Source: Millisia brevis NBRC 105863
GTDB lineage: Bacteria; Actinomycetota; Actinomycetes; Mycobacteriales; Mycobacteriaceae
Direction: 5' to 3'
NCBI RefSeq assembly: GCF_001552615.1
Contig: NZ_BCRN01000001.1
Span: 186,001-250,000, forward strand
DNA length: 64,000 nt
A program made the position numbers and the translations under genes. The notes below the pieces were generated by a model that worked only from the letters and a program-made list of their open reading frames with translations, was not told the DNA's origin and ran no database searches. Numbering within the stretch: position 1 is the stretch's first letter; the number at the start of each line of letters is the position of its first letter. Shown piece after piece: positions 34,918-42,828 of the stretch.

Positions 34918-35261
34918 CCCCGGTTCCCTTCCGCGACCGGGTTCGGTCATCGATCGGATGCTGCGCGAAACCGGAGAAACCGCACTAAGATCACCATTTC
35001 AACGGCATCCGTGCGTCCGCGACTCCGGTCGCCGGCAGAGAGGATCCTTCGAGGTTCGACGTTCGCGTCGCACCGCGATCGGCGCGGCCGGCCGCCGTCG
35101 GCGCCCGAGGACATAACGGCGTAGCCCTCAGCGCACCCACTCCATTTCGGCATCTTGCCGGCTATGACACGGGTCACAACACTCTCTCGTAGCGCCATCC
35201 GGGCACGAGCGACGACCTCCGGAGAGAAGGGCACAGCGATGACACCGAACGGAGTCTCCTC
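34918..35261. promoter_or_regulatory. Upstream region of the amine permease/oxidase operon with CRP-like site
   Basis: About 344 bases without a full-size gene. TATGA-CACGGG-TCACA at 35163-35178 matches the CRP consensus TGTGA-N6-TCACA at 9 of 10 positions and lies about 85-100 bases before the permease start. A short leader frame sits at the end of this region. Confidence 0.4.
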
Positions 35262-35265
35262 ATGA
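35239..35265 (+). CDS. Short leader ORF coupled to the permease start
   Basis: Eight codons, MTPNGVSS, with a good ribosome site (AGAAGGG, 7 bases spacing). Its TGA stop overlaps the permease ATG as ATGA (35262-35265). This layout would make permease translation depend on ribosomes finishing the leader. It could instead be an accident of sequence, since it is so short. Confidence 0.4.
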   Translation: MTPNGVSS

Positions 35266-36785
35266 CCACCCGCGAGAACACCGGCGAGGGCGACCTGCAC
35301 GAAAAGGGCCTCTCCGGCGACAGCGTCGGCCTGATGGGCGCGATCACACTCGGCGTGTCCAGCGTCGCCCCCGCGTACACGCTGACCGCCACCCTCGGCC
35401 TGGTCGTCCTGGCCGTCGGGGTCCAGATGCCCGCGGTCTTCATCGCCGGCTTCATCCCGATGTTCCTGACCGCGTACGCCTATCGCGAGCTCAACCGCGA
35501 TCTGCCGGACTGCGGAACGTCGTTCACCTGGGCGACCAAGGCCTTCGGCCCGTGGATCGGCTGGATGTGCGGATGGGGCATGGTCGCCGCGACGGTGATC
35601 GTACTGTCGAACCTCGCCGGCGTCGCGGTCTCCTTCTTCTACCTGTTCATCGCCCGGGTCACCGGCAACGAGCAGATCGCGGACCTGGCCGCCAACAAGG
35701 TGGTCAATATCGTCACCTGTCTGGCGTTCATCGCGATCGCCACCGCCATCGCCTATCGGGGAATCACCACAACCCAACGCCTGCAGGCGATCCTGGTGAC
35801 CTTCCAGATGGCCGTGCTCGTGCTGTTCGTCGTGATGGCGATCTCCTCGTCGTCGAGTTCGCCGACCGGGATCCCCTTCTCGCTCGACTGGTTCAACCCC
35901 CTGGCCACGGTCAGTCTGGCCGCCTTCATCGCCGGCGTCTCCGGATCGATCTTCGCCTTCTGGGGATGGGACGTCTGTCTGACGGTCAACGAGGAGGCCA
36001 AGGACGCCGCCAAGACCCCGGGACGCGCCGGTCTGCTCTGCGTCTTCACCATCCTGGCGACCTACCTGTTCGTAGCCGTCGGCGCGATGATGTACGCGGG
36101 CGTCGGCACCGAGGGCCTGGGACTGAGCAACGAGGAGACGTCGGACAACGTCTTCGGGGCGCTCGCCGAGCCGATCATGGGCCACTGGCCGTCGCTGCTG
36201 CTGTTCCTGGCGGTCCTCGCGTCGAGCGCCGCCTCGCTGCAGACGACGTTCCTGCCGCCGGCACGCACCATGCTGGCGATGAGCCAGTACAAGGCGATCC
36301 CCGCCCGGTTCGCCCGGGTGCATCCACGGTTCCTGATCCCGGGCTTCGCCACGATCGCCAGCGGTGTCGCCACCGGCCTCTTCTACACCGTGTTGACCGT
36401 GCTGAGCGAGCGCGTCCTGTACGACACGATCGCCGCCCTGGGCATCATGATCTGCTTCTACTACGGGCTCACCGCATTCGCCTGCGTCTGGTACTTCCGC
36501 AACCAGCTGTTCGTCAGCGCGAAGAGCTTCGTCTTCCGGGCGCTGTTCCCCAGCCTCGGCGGGCTGATGCTGGCCGGCGTCTTCGTGCTCTCGCTCATCG
36601 AGAGCTTCTCGCCGGACTACGGCAGCGGGGCGGCGATCGGCGGCGTCGGCCTGGTCTTCTTCCTGGGACTGGGAATCCTGCTGCTCGGCGCGGTGCTCAT
36701 GCTGATCTACGCGCGTCGGAACCCGGCATTCTTCCGCGGGGAAACATTGCGCAGTGGCATCTCCGAGGTCTCCGTTTCCGACTAG
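35262..36785 (+). CDS. APC-family amino acid/amine permease
   Basis: 507 residues with about twelve membrane segments. The N-terminal segment GAITLGVSSVAPAYTLTATL is the APC superfamily signature of the first helix, and WGWDVCLTVNEEAKD is a conserved loop of the amino acid/polyamine group. It is followed 45 bases later by the copper amine oxidase, so it most likely imports the primary amine that the oxidase degrades. ATG 35262 overlaps the stop of the leader frame at 35239. Confidence 0.9.
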   Translation: MTTRENTGEGDLHEKGLSGDSVGLMGAITLGVSSVAPAYTLTATLGLVVLAVGVQMPAVFIAGFIPMFLTAYAYRELNRDLPDCGTSFTWATKAFGPWIGWMCGWGMVAATVIVLSNLAGVAVSFFYLFIARVTGNEQIADLAANKVVNIVTCLAFIAIATAIAYRGITTTQRLQAILVTFQMAVLVLFVVMAISSSSSSPTGIPFSLDWFNPLATVSLAAFIAGVSGSIFAFWGWDVCLTVNEEAKDAAKTPGRAGLLCVFTILATYLFVAVGAMMYAGVGTEGLGLSNEETSDNVFGALAEPIMGHWPSLLLFLAVLASSAASLQTTFLPPARTMLAMSQYKAIPARFARVHPRFLIPGFATIASGVATGLFYTVLTVLSERVLYDTIAALGIMICFYYGLTAFACVWYFRNQLFVSAKSFVFRALFPSLGGLMLAGVFVLSLIESFSPDYGSGAAIGGVGLVFFLGLGILLLGAVLMLIYARRNPAFFRGETLRSGISEVSVSD

Positions 36786-36830
36786 CGTCATGCTCGACGT
36801 GGCGTCACTTCGCACGAAAGGCGGTCCCCC

Positions 36831-38816
36831 GTGTCCGACTCGACGGTCCCCGACCATCCCCTCGATCCTGTCAGTGCCGACGAGATCCGGACGGTCACCG
36901 GAATTCTTCGGCGGGAGAAGGGAGTCGGACCGGGGTGGCGCATCGCCTCGATCGAATTGCGCGAGCCCGACAAGGAGGTCGTGCGGGCCTTCGCACCGGG
37001 CGACGCGATCCGCCGCGACGCGCGGGTGGTGCTGTGGAACCGCGAGGACGGCGCCACCTACCGGGCGGGCGTCTCGATCACCGATGACGCCCTGACCTCC
37101 TGGGAGGAGGCGCCGGGGCGGCAGGCGAATGCCACCGTCGACGAGTACCACGAGTGCGAGACGGTCCTGAAGAAAGACCCCCGGGTGATCGAGGCGCTCG
37201 CGAGCCGCGGCATCACCGACCTCGACCTCGTTCTGATCGATCTGTGGACCTATGGGGCGCACCTGGTTCCGTCGCAGTTCGCCGACCGCCGCGTCGGCTG
37301 GTGCGATCTGTGGGTGCGCGACGCCCACACCTCGAACCCCTACGCCCACCCGATCAAGGGCCTCAAGCTCATCTATGACATGAACAGCTCCGAACTGCTG
37401 GACATCGAGGACTCCGGGCACATCGTCACCGCTCCGGATGTCCAGGGCGAGTACACCCCGGAGCACATTCCCGGGTACCGGGTGCGCACCGACCGCAAGG
37501 CGTTGGACATCACCCAGCCCGACGGCCCGAGTTTCACTCTCGACGGCAACGAGCTGCGCTGGCAGAAGTGGCGAATGCGCCTGGGCTTCAACTACCGCGA
37601 GGGTTTGGTGATCCACCAGGTCGGCTACGAGGATGGCGTCGACGCGGCCGGCGCGCCGATCGTCCGGTCGATCGCCGACCGCCTGTCGTTCGCCGAGATG
37701 GTGGTCCCCTACCGCGATCCGACGCCCGAGCACGTCCGCCGCACCGCCTACGACATCGGCGAGTGGGGGCTGGGGTATATGACGACGTCGCTCGAACTCG
37801 GCTGCGACTGCCTGGGCGAGATTCGTTACGTCGACGCAACTTTGAGCAACTCGGCGGGTGAGCCCTACACCATCACCAACGCGATCTGCCTCCACGAGGA
37901 GGACAACGCCGTGCTCTGGAAGCACGTCGACGAGCGCGCGGGGGCCGAGGTGCGCCGGATGCGTCGGATGGTGGTCTCCTTCCACGTCACCGTCGCCAAC
38001 TACGAGTACCTGACCTATTGGCGGTTCCACGAGGACGGTTCGATCGAGTGCGAGGTGCGCGCCACCGGCATCATGGTGACCACCCCGTTCGAGGGCGACA
38101 CCGCACCGCCGTACGGCACCGTGGTCGACCATCAGACCTACGCGCCGATCCACCAGCACTTCCTGATCGCCCGCCTCGACCTGGCGATCGACGCCAACGG
38201 TGATCCGGCGACCGCCGGCAACAGCGTGGTGATGTCGGAGACCGAGCAACTGCCGATCGGCCCGGACAACCCCTTCGGATTGGCGTTGACACAGCGCAAT
38301 ACCGTGCTGCGCACCGAATCCGAGGGCAAGCAGGATTCGAACTGGTCGACCCAGCGCGGCTGGAAGGTGATCAACCCCAACCGCACCAACAAGGTCGGCG
38401 GCCCCGTCGGCTACAAGCTCGCCTCGACCGCCGCCTTCCCGGCGATGCTCGACGAGTCGTCGCCGGTCTTCCAGCGCGCCCGGGTGCTCGGGCATACCGT
38501 GTGGGTGACCCCGTACGACAGCGAGGAGCGCTGGCCCTGTGGGGAGTTCGTGAATCAGAGCTCCTCGGACGACCAGGGCATCGCGGCCTGGACGGAGGCG
38601 GATCGAGCGATCGAGAACACCGATGTGGTGCTCTGGTACGTCTTCGGCATCCACCACATCCCCCGGATGGAGGAGTGGCCGGTGATGCCGGTGGACGCGG
38701 TGTCGTTCTGGCTCAAGCCGACCGGATTCTTCGACCACAACCCGGCCCTCGACGTCGCACCGTCGGAGTCTGCGCATTGCGCGGCGCCCGCGCCGGAAGG
38801 CGGCTCCTGCCACTGA
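36831..38816 (+). CDS. Copper-containing primary amine oxidase (TPQ enzyme)
   Basis: 661 residues. It oxidises primary amines to aldehyde, NH3 and H2O2. The quinone precursor is Tyr391 in VANYEYL (TxxNYE/D motif), the catalytic base is Asp308 in [10 protein letters not shown], and copper ligands are His441 and His443 in IHQHFL with a third His in the [11 protein letters not shown] block near the C-terminus. There is no signal peptide, so it acts in the cytoplasm after uptake by the permease upstream. The start is GTG 36831. A C-terminal stretch [12 protein letters not shown] is unusual and carries two Cys. The substrate may be phenethylamine-, tyramine-, histamine- or putrescine-like. Confidence 0.95.
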   Translation: MSDSTVPDHPLDPVSADEIRTVTGILRREKGVGPGWRIASIELREPDKEVVRAFAPGDAIRRDARVVLWNREDGATYRAGVSITDDALTSWEEAPGRQANATVDEYHECETVLKKDPRVIEALASRGITDLDLVLIDLWTYGAHLVPSQFADRRVGWCDLWVRDAHTSNPYAHPIKGLKLIYDMNSSELLDIEDSGHIVTAPDVQGEYTPEHIPGYRVRTDRKALDITQPDGPSFTLDGNELRWQKWRMRLGFNYREGLVIHQVGYEDGVDAAGAPIVRSIADRLSFAEMVVPYRDPTPEHVRRTAYDIGEWGLGYMTTSLELGCDCLGEIRYVDATLSNSAGEPYTITNAICLHEEDNAVLWKHVDERAGAEVRRMRRMVVSFHVTVANYEYLTYWRFHEDGSIECEVRATGIMVTTPFEGDTAPPYGTVVDHQTYAPIHQHFLIARLDLAIDANGDPATAGNSVVMSETEQLPIGPDNPFGLALTQRNTVLRTESEGKQDSNWSTQRGWKVINPNRTNKVGGPVGYKLASTAAFPAMLDESSPVFQRARVLGHTVWVTPYDSEERWPCGEFVNQSSSDDQGIAAWTEADRAIENTDVVLWYVFGIHHIPRMEEWPVMPVDAVSFWLKPTGFFDHNPALDVAPSESAHCAAPAPEGGSCH

Positions 38817-38858
38817 TCGGTACCGCCCGCGATCTGCCGTCGAGCAGGTCGCGGGCGG

Positions 38859-39413
38859 TCAGTCGGTGATCAGCGGTTCGATCGCCTCGGCCATCTCGAC
38901 CACGCCGTCGCAGGCGTGGCCGGTGAATCCGTTGGTGCCGCCGCGTCGGGGAAAGGTGTCGATGATGACAGCCCCGAAGCTGGTGCGCATGAGCAGCGCG
39001 CAGGAATCCTCTGTCAACGAGTCCGGGACATACAGCGTCTCGCGTCCGTTGATGGTCATCGACTGCGCGGGCGCCGATAGCGGAATCTCCTCCCACGGGA
39101 CGTTCTGCGCGAAGAAGCTGATCGAGCGGTCCGGTTGGAGGATTCTGCAGGCGACCAGGTCCTTCTCGCCGACGCTGGTCTCCTCGCGCGTTTTACGGGT
39201 GGGGTCGAGCCCGAACTGCCGAAAGACGCTGTCTTCGATCACTTCGCAGGCATCGAATGTCACATCCGGTAGCCCGGCGACCGTCGATGCCACCAACGAT
39301 GTCGACACCGGCGGATCCACCTGCGCCGTTTGATCATCGGAATCGGCGCCACCGGCACATCCGGCCAGCAGTATGCCTACCCCGAGAACAACCACGACAG
39401 CCCGCGGCCTCAC
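38859..39413 (-). CDS. DUF3558-family lipoprotein
   Basis: 184 residues. The signal peptide MRPRAVVVVLGVGILLAGCAGG ends in a lipobox (LLAG-C, Cys19), so the mature protein is lipid-anchored on the outer face of the membrane. The rest is a DUF3558 domain, common in mycolic-acid bacteria, with the typical VTFDACEVIEDSVFRQFGLDP start and Cys pairs. The start codon is GTG 39413, overlapping the stop of the EspC-like gene as GTGA, so the two are coupled. Confidence 0.87.
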   Translation of the reverse strand: MRPRAVVVVLGVGILLAGCAGGADSDDQTAQVDPPVSTSLVASTVAGLPDVTFDACEVIEDSVFRQFGLDPTRKTREETSVGEKDLVACRILQPDRSISFFAQNVPWEEIPLSAPAQSMTINGRETLYVPDSLTEDSCALLMRTSFGAVIIDTFPRRGGTNGFTGHACDGVVEMAEAIEPLITD

Positions 39414-39739
39414 CAGCCCACCTCGGCTCCCGCCGCGCGGATGCCCTCCGCGCCCCCTGTGTCGGATTCCAGGTAGTTCGCTCCGGCCGCACGAATCTTG
39501 GCCGCGTACTCCCGAGCCACCGCCTCCTGCTGATCCAGGTGATCGACGGCCTGCAGGCGCTTGTCCTCGAACCCGGCATCCAACTCGACCGCCGACGGGA
39601 ACCCCGCGAACCCGGTCCCGTAACTGTGGTCACGCAGCCTTTGCGCCGCTGCCGCCAAGGCATCCGCATGCCGATCGAACGCCGCCGCAATCCGCTCGGC
39701 AGCGCCCGGTTCGATCCGCAGTACGTCTCCGTCCGGCAC
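39410..39739 (-). CDS. EspC/WXG100-like helical protein, possible type VII secretion-associated product
   Basis: 109 residues, all helical by composition, starting VPDGDVLRIEPGAAERIAAA. The pattern (short N-terminal 'I-P' turn, two long Ala-rich helices around GFAGF, ending YLESD) matches the T7SS EspC/WXG100 hairpin class, although no WXG tryptophan is present. The GTG at 39739 has AGGAGG 6 bases upstream. It is coupled to the DUF3558 lipoprotein. No ESX secretion genes are in the window, so export by a type VII system is inferred from fold resemblance only. Confidence 0.6.
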   Translation of the reverse strand: MPDGDVLRIEPGAAERIAAAFDRHADALAAAAQRLRDHSYGTGFAGFPSAVELDAGFEDKRLQAVDHLDQQEAVAREYAAKIRAAGANYLESDTGGAEGIRAAGAEVGW

Positions 39740-39907
39740 GGCAAACCTCCTCGTGTGGTCCTTCCGATTGGACGCAACCGAGCCCCGAGCGGTTCCGGAT
39801 CGAGTCCAGAAAGGTAAGGCACATCACCCCTGACCTGGGTTGATTAACATACCCGTAACAAGGGAGACTGGAGGACGTCAGCGATTCGACCAGGAGTAGT
39901 ACCCAAC

Positions 39908-40033
39908 ATGTTGTTCGCACGTGCCCGTGCCCGTCGTCAGTCCCGCCTTCTCTACAAGGCGATCAACCGTGTCGCCAGCCCCGGCCAGCGCGACGAGTTG
40001 ATCGTCATGGCTCAGCGCGCAGAGTCGCACTGA
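39908..40033 (+). CDS. 41-residue basic small protein
   Basis: The frame MLFARARARRQSRLLYKAI...AQRAESH is 41 residues with 9 Arg, no Cys and a likely single amphipathic helix. It has AGGAG 11 bases upstream, a clean intergenic position and its own intrinsic terminator 16 bases after the stop, which together argue for a real gene. I do not recognise the family; a ribosome-, nucleic-acid- or membrane-binding role would fit the charge. Confidence 0.6.
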   Translation: MLFARARARRQSRLLYKAINRVASPGQRDELIVMAQRAESH

Positions 40034-40048
40034 CGCTCACAGACAACC

Positions 40049-40092
40049 GCGGCGCCCCCGAGGATCCTCGATCCCCGCCGGGCGCCGCTTTT
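40049..40092 (+). terminator. Intrinsic terminator after the 41-residue protein gene
   Basis: GCGGCGCCC (40049-40057) pairs with GGGCGCCGC (40080-40088), and TTTT follows at 40089-40092. The loop region itself holds CGAGGATCCTCG, a second small palindrome. Confidence 0.8.
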
Positions 40093-40107
40093 GTGTCCGG
40101 GAGCGTG

Positions 40108-40518
40108 TCAGCGCATGCGTTCGAGCGCGTAGACCAGCACCGGCACCAGGACCACGTGCATCAGCGACAGCAGCACGGTGCTGACGGTGTCGAAGCCGGC
40201 GGTCACGGTCATCGCGATGGTGCCCAGGGCGGCGATCGAGCCGATGATCTGCGCCGGACGAATGACCGCCGGCACCTTCGGCGCCATCAGCCCGGCCACC
40301 AGCAGTCCGACCGTCAGCGGGAGGATCGTCATCACCAGCACGCCGCCGGGAGCGACGGTCTCGGTGCCGCCGGCGCCATCGGAGACCTCGAACGATCCGC
40401 CGAGGGCCAGGCCGATCAGCCACAACACCAGGTTCGCCACCACCGCGGCGACGACGGCCGCCCCCGTGGTGACGAGGATGCGCCGCAAACCGAGCGTCGA
40501 CGTACCCGTTTCGGTCAT
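40108..40518 (-). CDS. DUF6069-like four-helix membrane protein
   Basis: 136 residues with four membrane segments (about 12-33, 57-77, 86-107, 115-133), a layout and composition like the DUF6069 family of small actinobacterial membrane proteins. Function unknown. The ATG at 40518 has AAGGGG about 7 bases upstream; an ATG two codons earlier lacks spacing. It is 55 bases downstream of the MNIO operon's last gene on the same strand, so read-through is possible, but an inverted repeat TCACCAG/CTGGTGA (40535-40571) lies between. Confidence 0.65.
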   Translation of the reverse strand: MTETGTSTLGLRRILVTTGAAVVAAVVANLVLWLIGLALGGSFEVSDGAGGTETVAPGGVLVMTILPLTVGLLVAGLMAPKVPAVIRPAQIIGSIAALGTIAMTVTAGFDTVSTVLLSLMHVVLVPVLVYALERMR

Positions 40519-40573
40519 GTGCATTCCCCTTCGGTCACCAGCTGCGTCCCGATTGCCGGGTTTTCTGGTGAGA

Positions 40574-41011
40574 CTAGCCGAGTAGCCGCTTCCACCACGG
40601 ACGTCCGGTTGTCACTTCGGGACCCCCTCCACCGTGCGGCGCCGCCTCGGTGGGGTCGATCTCGCCCCGCTCGACGAGATGGGCGGTGAACGCCCGGGCC
40701 TCGGCGGCCGAGCCGGACCGCTCCCGCCCGCGCGCCCAGTCCGCGAACAGCTCGACGAAGCGATCGCCCAGCATGCTGCGGATGTGCGGGATATGCCAGG
40801 CGACCTCACCGGCGCGTTTGCGCAGCAGCGCGTCGGCCGCGACGCCAACCCGTCGAGTGTCGAATCCCTCGGGGATCGGGCCGCCGACTACCAACGCGCG
40901 AACCAGCTCGGCCTGTTGACGAGCCAGCTGCTCGCGTTCCCACACAGTGGCTCCTGCCTCGGACCCGGCCTCGTCCCCTGCCTCGACCTCGGACACGGGC
41001 TCGTCAGGCAT
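40574..41011 (-). CDS. Putative partner protein of the DUF692 (MNIO) enzyme
   Basis: 145 residues. After an acidic N-terminus comes a helical domain: VWEREQLARQQAELVRALVV, then FDTRRVGVAADALLRKRAGE and GDRFVELFADWARGR. DUF692 enzymes are nearly always encoded with a small helical partner that binds the substrate leader (MbnC, TglI, BufC/DUF2063 types), and the N-terminal helices here resemble that role. The ATG at 41011 overlaps the DUF692 stop by 8 bases. It ends PWWKRLLG, a possible membrane or enzyme contact. Identification as the partner rests on operon position. Confidence 0.65.
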   Translation of the reverse strand: MPDEPVSEVEAGDEAGSEAGATVWEREQLARQQAELVRALVVGGPIPEGFDTRRVGVAADALLRKRAGEVAWHIPHIRSMLGDRFVELFADWARGRERSGSAAEARAFTAHLVERGEIDPTEAAPHGGGGPEVTTGRPWWKRLLG

Positions 41012-41834
41012 CGGCCCACCAGCGGCTGCCGACGGTGATGCGGTCGGCCGACGCCGCAATTGCGATCGCGTCGAGTTCGGTGAGCAACTCGCGGGCGGGT
41101 GGGTAGTCGCCGTCACGTTCGAGCATGAACGCCGGCGCTCCCGCCGCCGCGGCGCGGGACACCAGGTCGAGCACCTCGTCGGGGACCGCTGCGCAATGCG
41201 TGTCGTGGTACAGCTCGCCCGCGTCGTGCCCGCCCGCCACGTGGCAGTAGGCGACCCGCTCGATCGGGAGTCGGGCGAGGTCACGGGCCGGATCGGTACC
41301 GCGATTGCGGGCGCAGGCGTAGACGTTGGCGACGTCGAGCAGCAGCAGCGCGTCGGTGCGCTCGACGATCTCCGCGATGAACTCCCCCTCGCTGAACTCG
41401 TCGTCCGGCCAGTCGAAGAGGGTGGCGATGTTCTCGACCGCGAAGGGCACCGGCAGCCGGTCCATCGTGCGGCGGATGTTGTCGACCAGGACGTTGAGCG
41501 ACGCGCGGGTGCGCGGCACCGGCAGCAGGTGGCCGGCTTCCAGACCGTCGGCGCGCACGAAGGCGAGGTGCTCGCTGACCAGTGGCGAGTCGAGCGCCGT
41601 CGCCGCTCGGGCGAGCACGTCGATCCGTTCGGCCGTCACCGGTTCCGCGCCCCCGAGCGACAGCCGGATGCCGTGCGGGATCACCGGAACGGCCAGCTCC
41701 CGCAGGATCTCGACCGTCGCGTCGCCGACCGATTCGGCGATGACCTCGGTGAAGCCGAGACCCGGCAGCTCGGAGACCAACCCGGAGATCTCCGGGCGCC
41801 AGCCGATTCCGATTCCCGCGATCGGAGAACTCAT
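41004..41834 (-). CDS. DUF692 / MNIO-family multinuclear non-haem iron enzyme
   Basis: 276 residues of TIM-barrel fold. All expected metal-binding motifs are present: His54 (IPHGIRLS), SEHL with His89, EN at 134-135 (FAVENIATLF), LLLDVANVYA with Asp167 and Asn170, CHVAGG with His198, HDTH at 210-213 and LERD with Glu239. Characterised members (MbnB, TglH, ChrH, BufB) use two or three irons to oxidise cysteines in ribosomal peptides. The ATG at 41834 has GGGGGAG 6 bases upstream. It sits 25 bases after a membrane protein with a Gly/Cys tail, its likely substrate. Confidence 0.88.
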   Translation of the reverse strand: MSSPIAGIGIGWRPEISGLVSELPGLGFTEVIAESVGDATVEILRELAVPVIPHGIRLSLGGAEPVTAERIDVLARAATALDSPLVSEHLAFVRADGLEAGHLLPVPRTRASLNVLVDNIRRTMDRLPVPFAVENIATLFDWPDDEFSEGEFIAEIVERTDALLLLDVANVYACARNRGTDPARDLARLPIERVAYCHVAGGHDAGELYHDTHCAAVPDEVLDLVSRAAAAGAPAFMLERDGDYPPARELLTELDAIAIAASADRITVGSRWWADA

Positions 41835-41859
41835 TGCCCACTCCCCCTGGTCGATGGTC

Positions 41860-42828
41860 TCAGTCACCGCCGCCACATCCTCCCCCGCCGCAGCCCGGAC
41901 CGGCATGGCCTCCCCCACCGCCGTGGCCACCAACGCCCGCGTCCGCCCATACCCCGTAGGCACCCGAGCAACTCGCGCTGCCCCCATAACTGAAGCCGAG
42001 CAGGCTCACTCCGAACAGGGCTCCCGCCCGCCGCCGCTCGGCCACACCCCCTGCGGCCGCCGATTCGGTGCGAACAACCCGGCCGATCGAGTCGACGGCG
42101 TCCGGGCCGAACAGCGCCACGGCCATCGCCGATTCGCGCGGGCCGTACAACCGCGTCGACGGGCGCCGGTCCGGCGTCAGATGCCGGTAGGTGTGCGCCA
42201 GTTCGGCGATCACGCGGTCCCCCCGGCTGGTGCGACGCAGGCTTCGCCTGCGTCCGAACCATTCCCGCACCAGGTCGACGGTGAGCACCACCGCGCGGAT
42301 GAGCAGAACGGCGGCCGCAACACCGAAGACCCAGCGCAGCACGGTCGGCACCGGTGAACCGAAGACCACCAACCCCACCGGACCGAGCAGGATGCCGGGC
42401 ATCGCCATCAACGCATCGGCAACCACCCGCCACCGTCCCGGTGGACACCCCAAGTACCCGCGATCGGTCACCTCGGCGCTCAGGTTCCGCCAGTCGTGGC
42501 CCGGGTTCCGGATCAGTCGATCGTAGGTAATGGTCGTGGACCGGGGCACCTTTCGCAGCACTGCGGCGGTGAAAGGGTGCAATGTCGCCGTCGGCTCCGT
42601 CCCGCGGCGCCGCAGATGCCTGCCCCGTTCGACGGTGATCCGCTCGAGTAGGAGCAGTTCGGTGATCGCGACGGCAACCGCGTGCGGATACGAGAACAGG
42701 GCGCCTACCTCGACCGGTTCCAGCTCCGGCTCGTCGCCCCGACGTGCTCCGGGGCGGGGGCGATCCCGGAGGGCGAGGACGGCGCCGACGAGGTATCCGA
42801 TGGCCACCAGCCACCACAGGTGATTCAC
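41860..42828 (-). CDS. TIGR04222-type membrane protein with Gly/Cys-rich C-terminal tail
   Basis: 322 residues. An N-terminal membrane segment (LWWLVAIGYLVGAVLAL, about 4-20), a cytoplasmic TIGR04222-like domain (about 45-140, VAVAITELLLLERITVERGR), then two membrane helices (about 152-190) and a second domain. The last 40 residues are Gly/His rich and end GHAGPGCGGGGCGGGD, with Cys313 and Cys318 plus Cys287. Such tails recur in TIGR04222 proteins beside DUF692 genes, so this tail is the probable site of oxidative Cys modification. GTG 42828 overlaps the upstream stop as GTGA. Confidence 0.8.
   Translation of the reverse strand: MNHLWWLVAIGYLVGAVLALRDRPRPGARRGDEPELEPVEVGALFSYPHAVAVAITELLLLERITVERGRHLRRRGTEPTATLHPFTAAVLRKVPRSTTITYDRLIRNPGHDWRNLSAEVTDRGYLGCPPGRWRVVADALMAMPGILLGPVGLVVFGSPVPTVLRWVFGVAAAVLLIRAVVLTVDLVREWFGRRRSLRRTSRGDRVIAELAHTYRHLTPDRRPSTRLYGPRESAMAVALFGPDAVDSIGRVVRTESAAAGGVAERRRAGALFGVSLLGFSYGGSASCSGAYGVWADAGVGGHGGGGGHAGPGCGGGGCGGGD

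Noticed and set aside
34947-38813. Very long open frame on the minus strand opposite the permease and amine oxidase
   Set aside because: It mirrors the codon pattern of the two real genes in GC-rich DNA, is made of charge-rich low-complexity sequence and matches no family.
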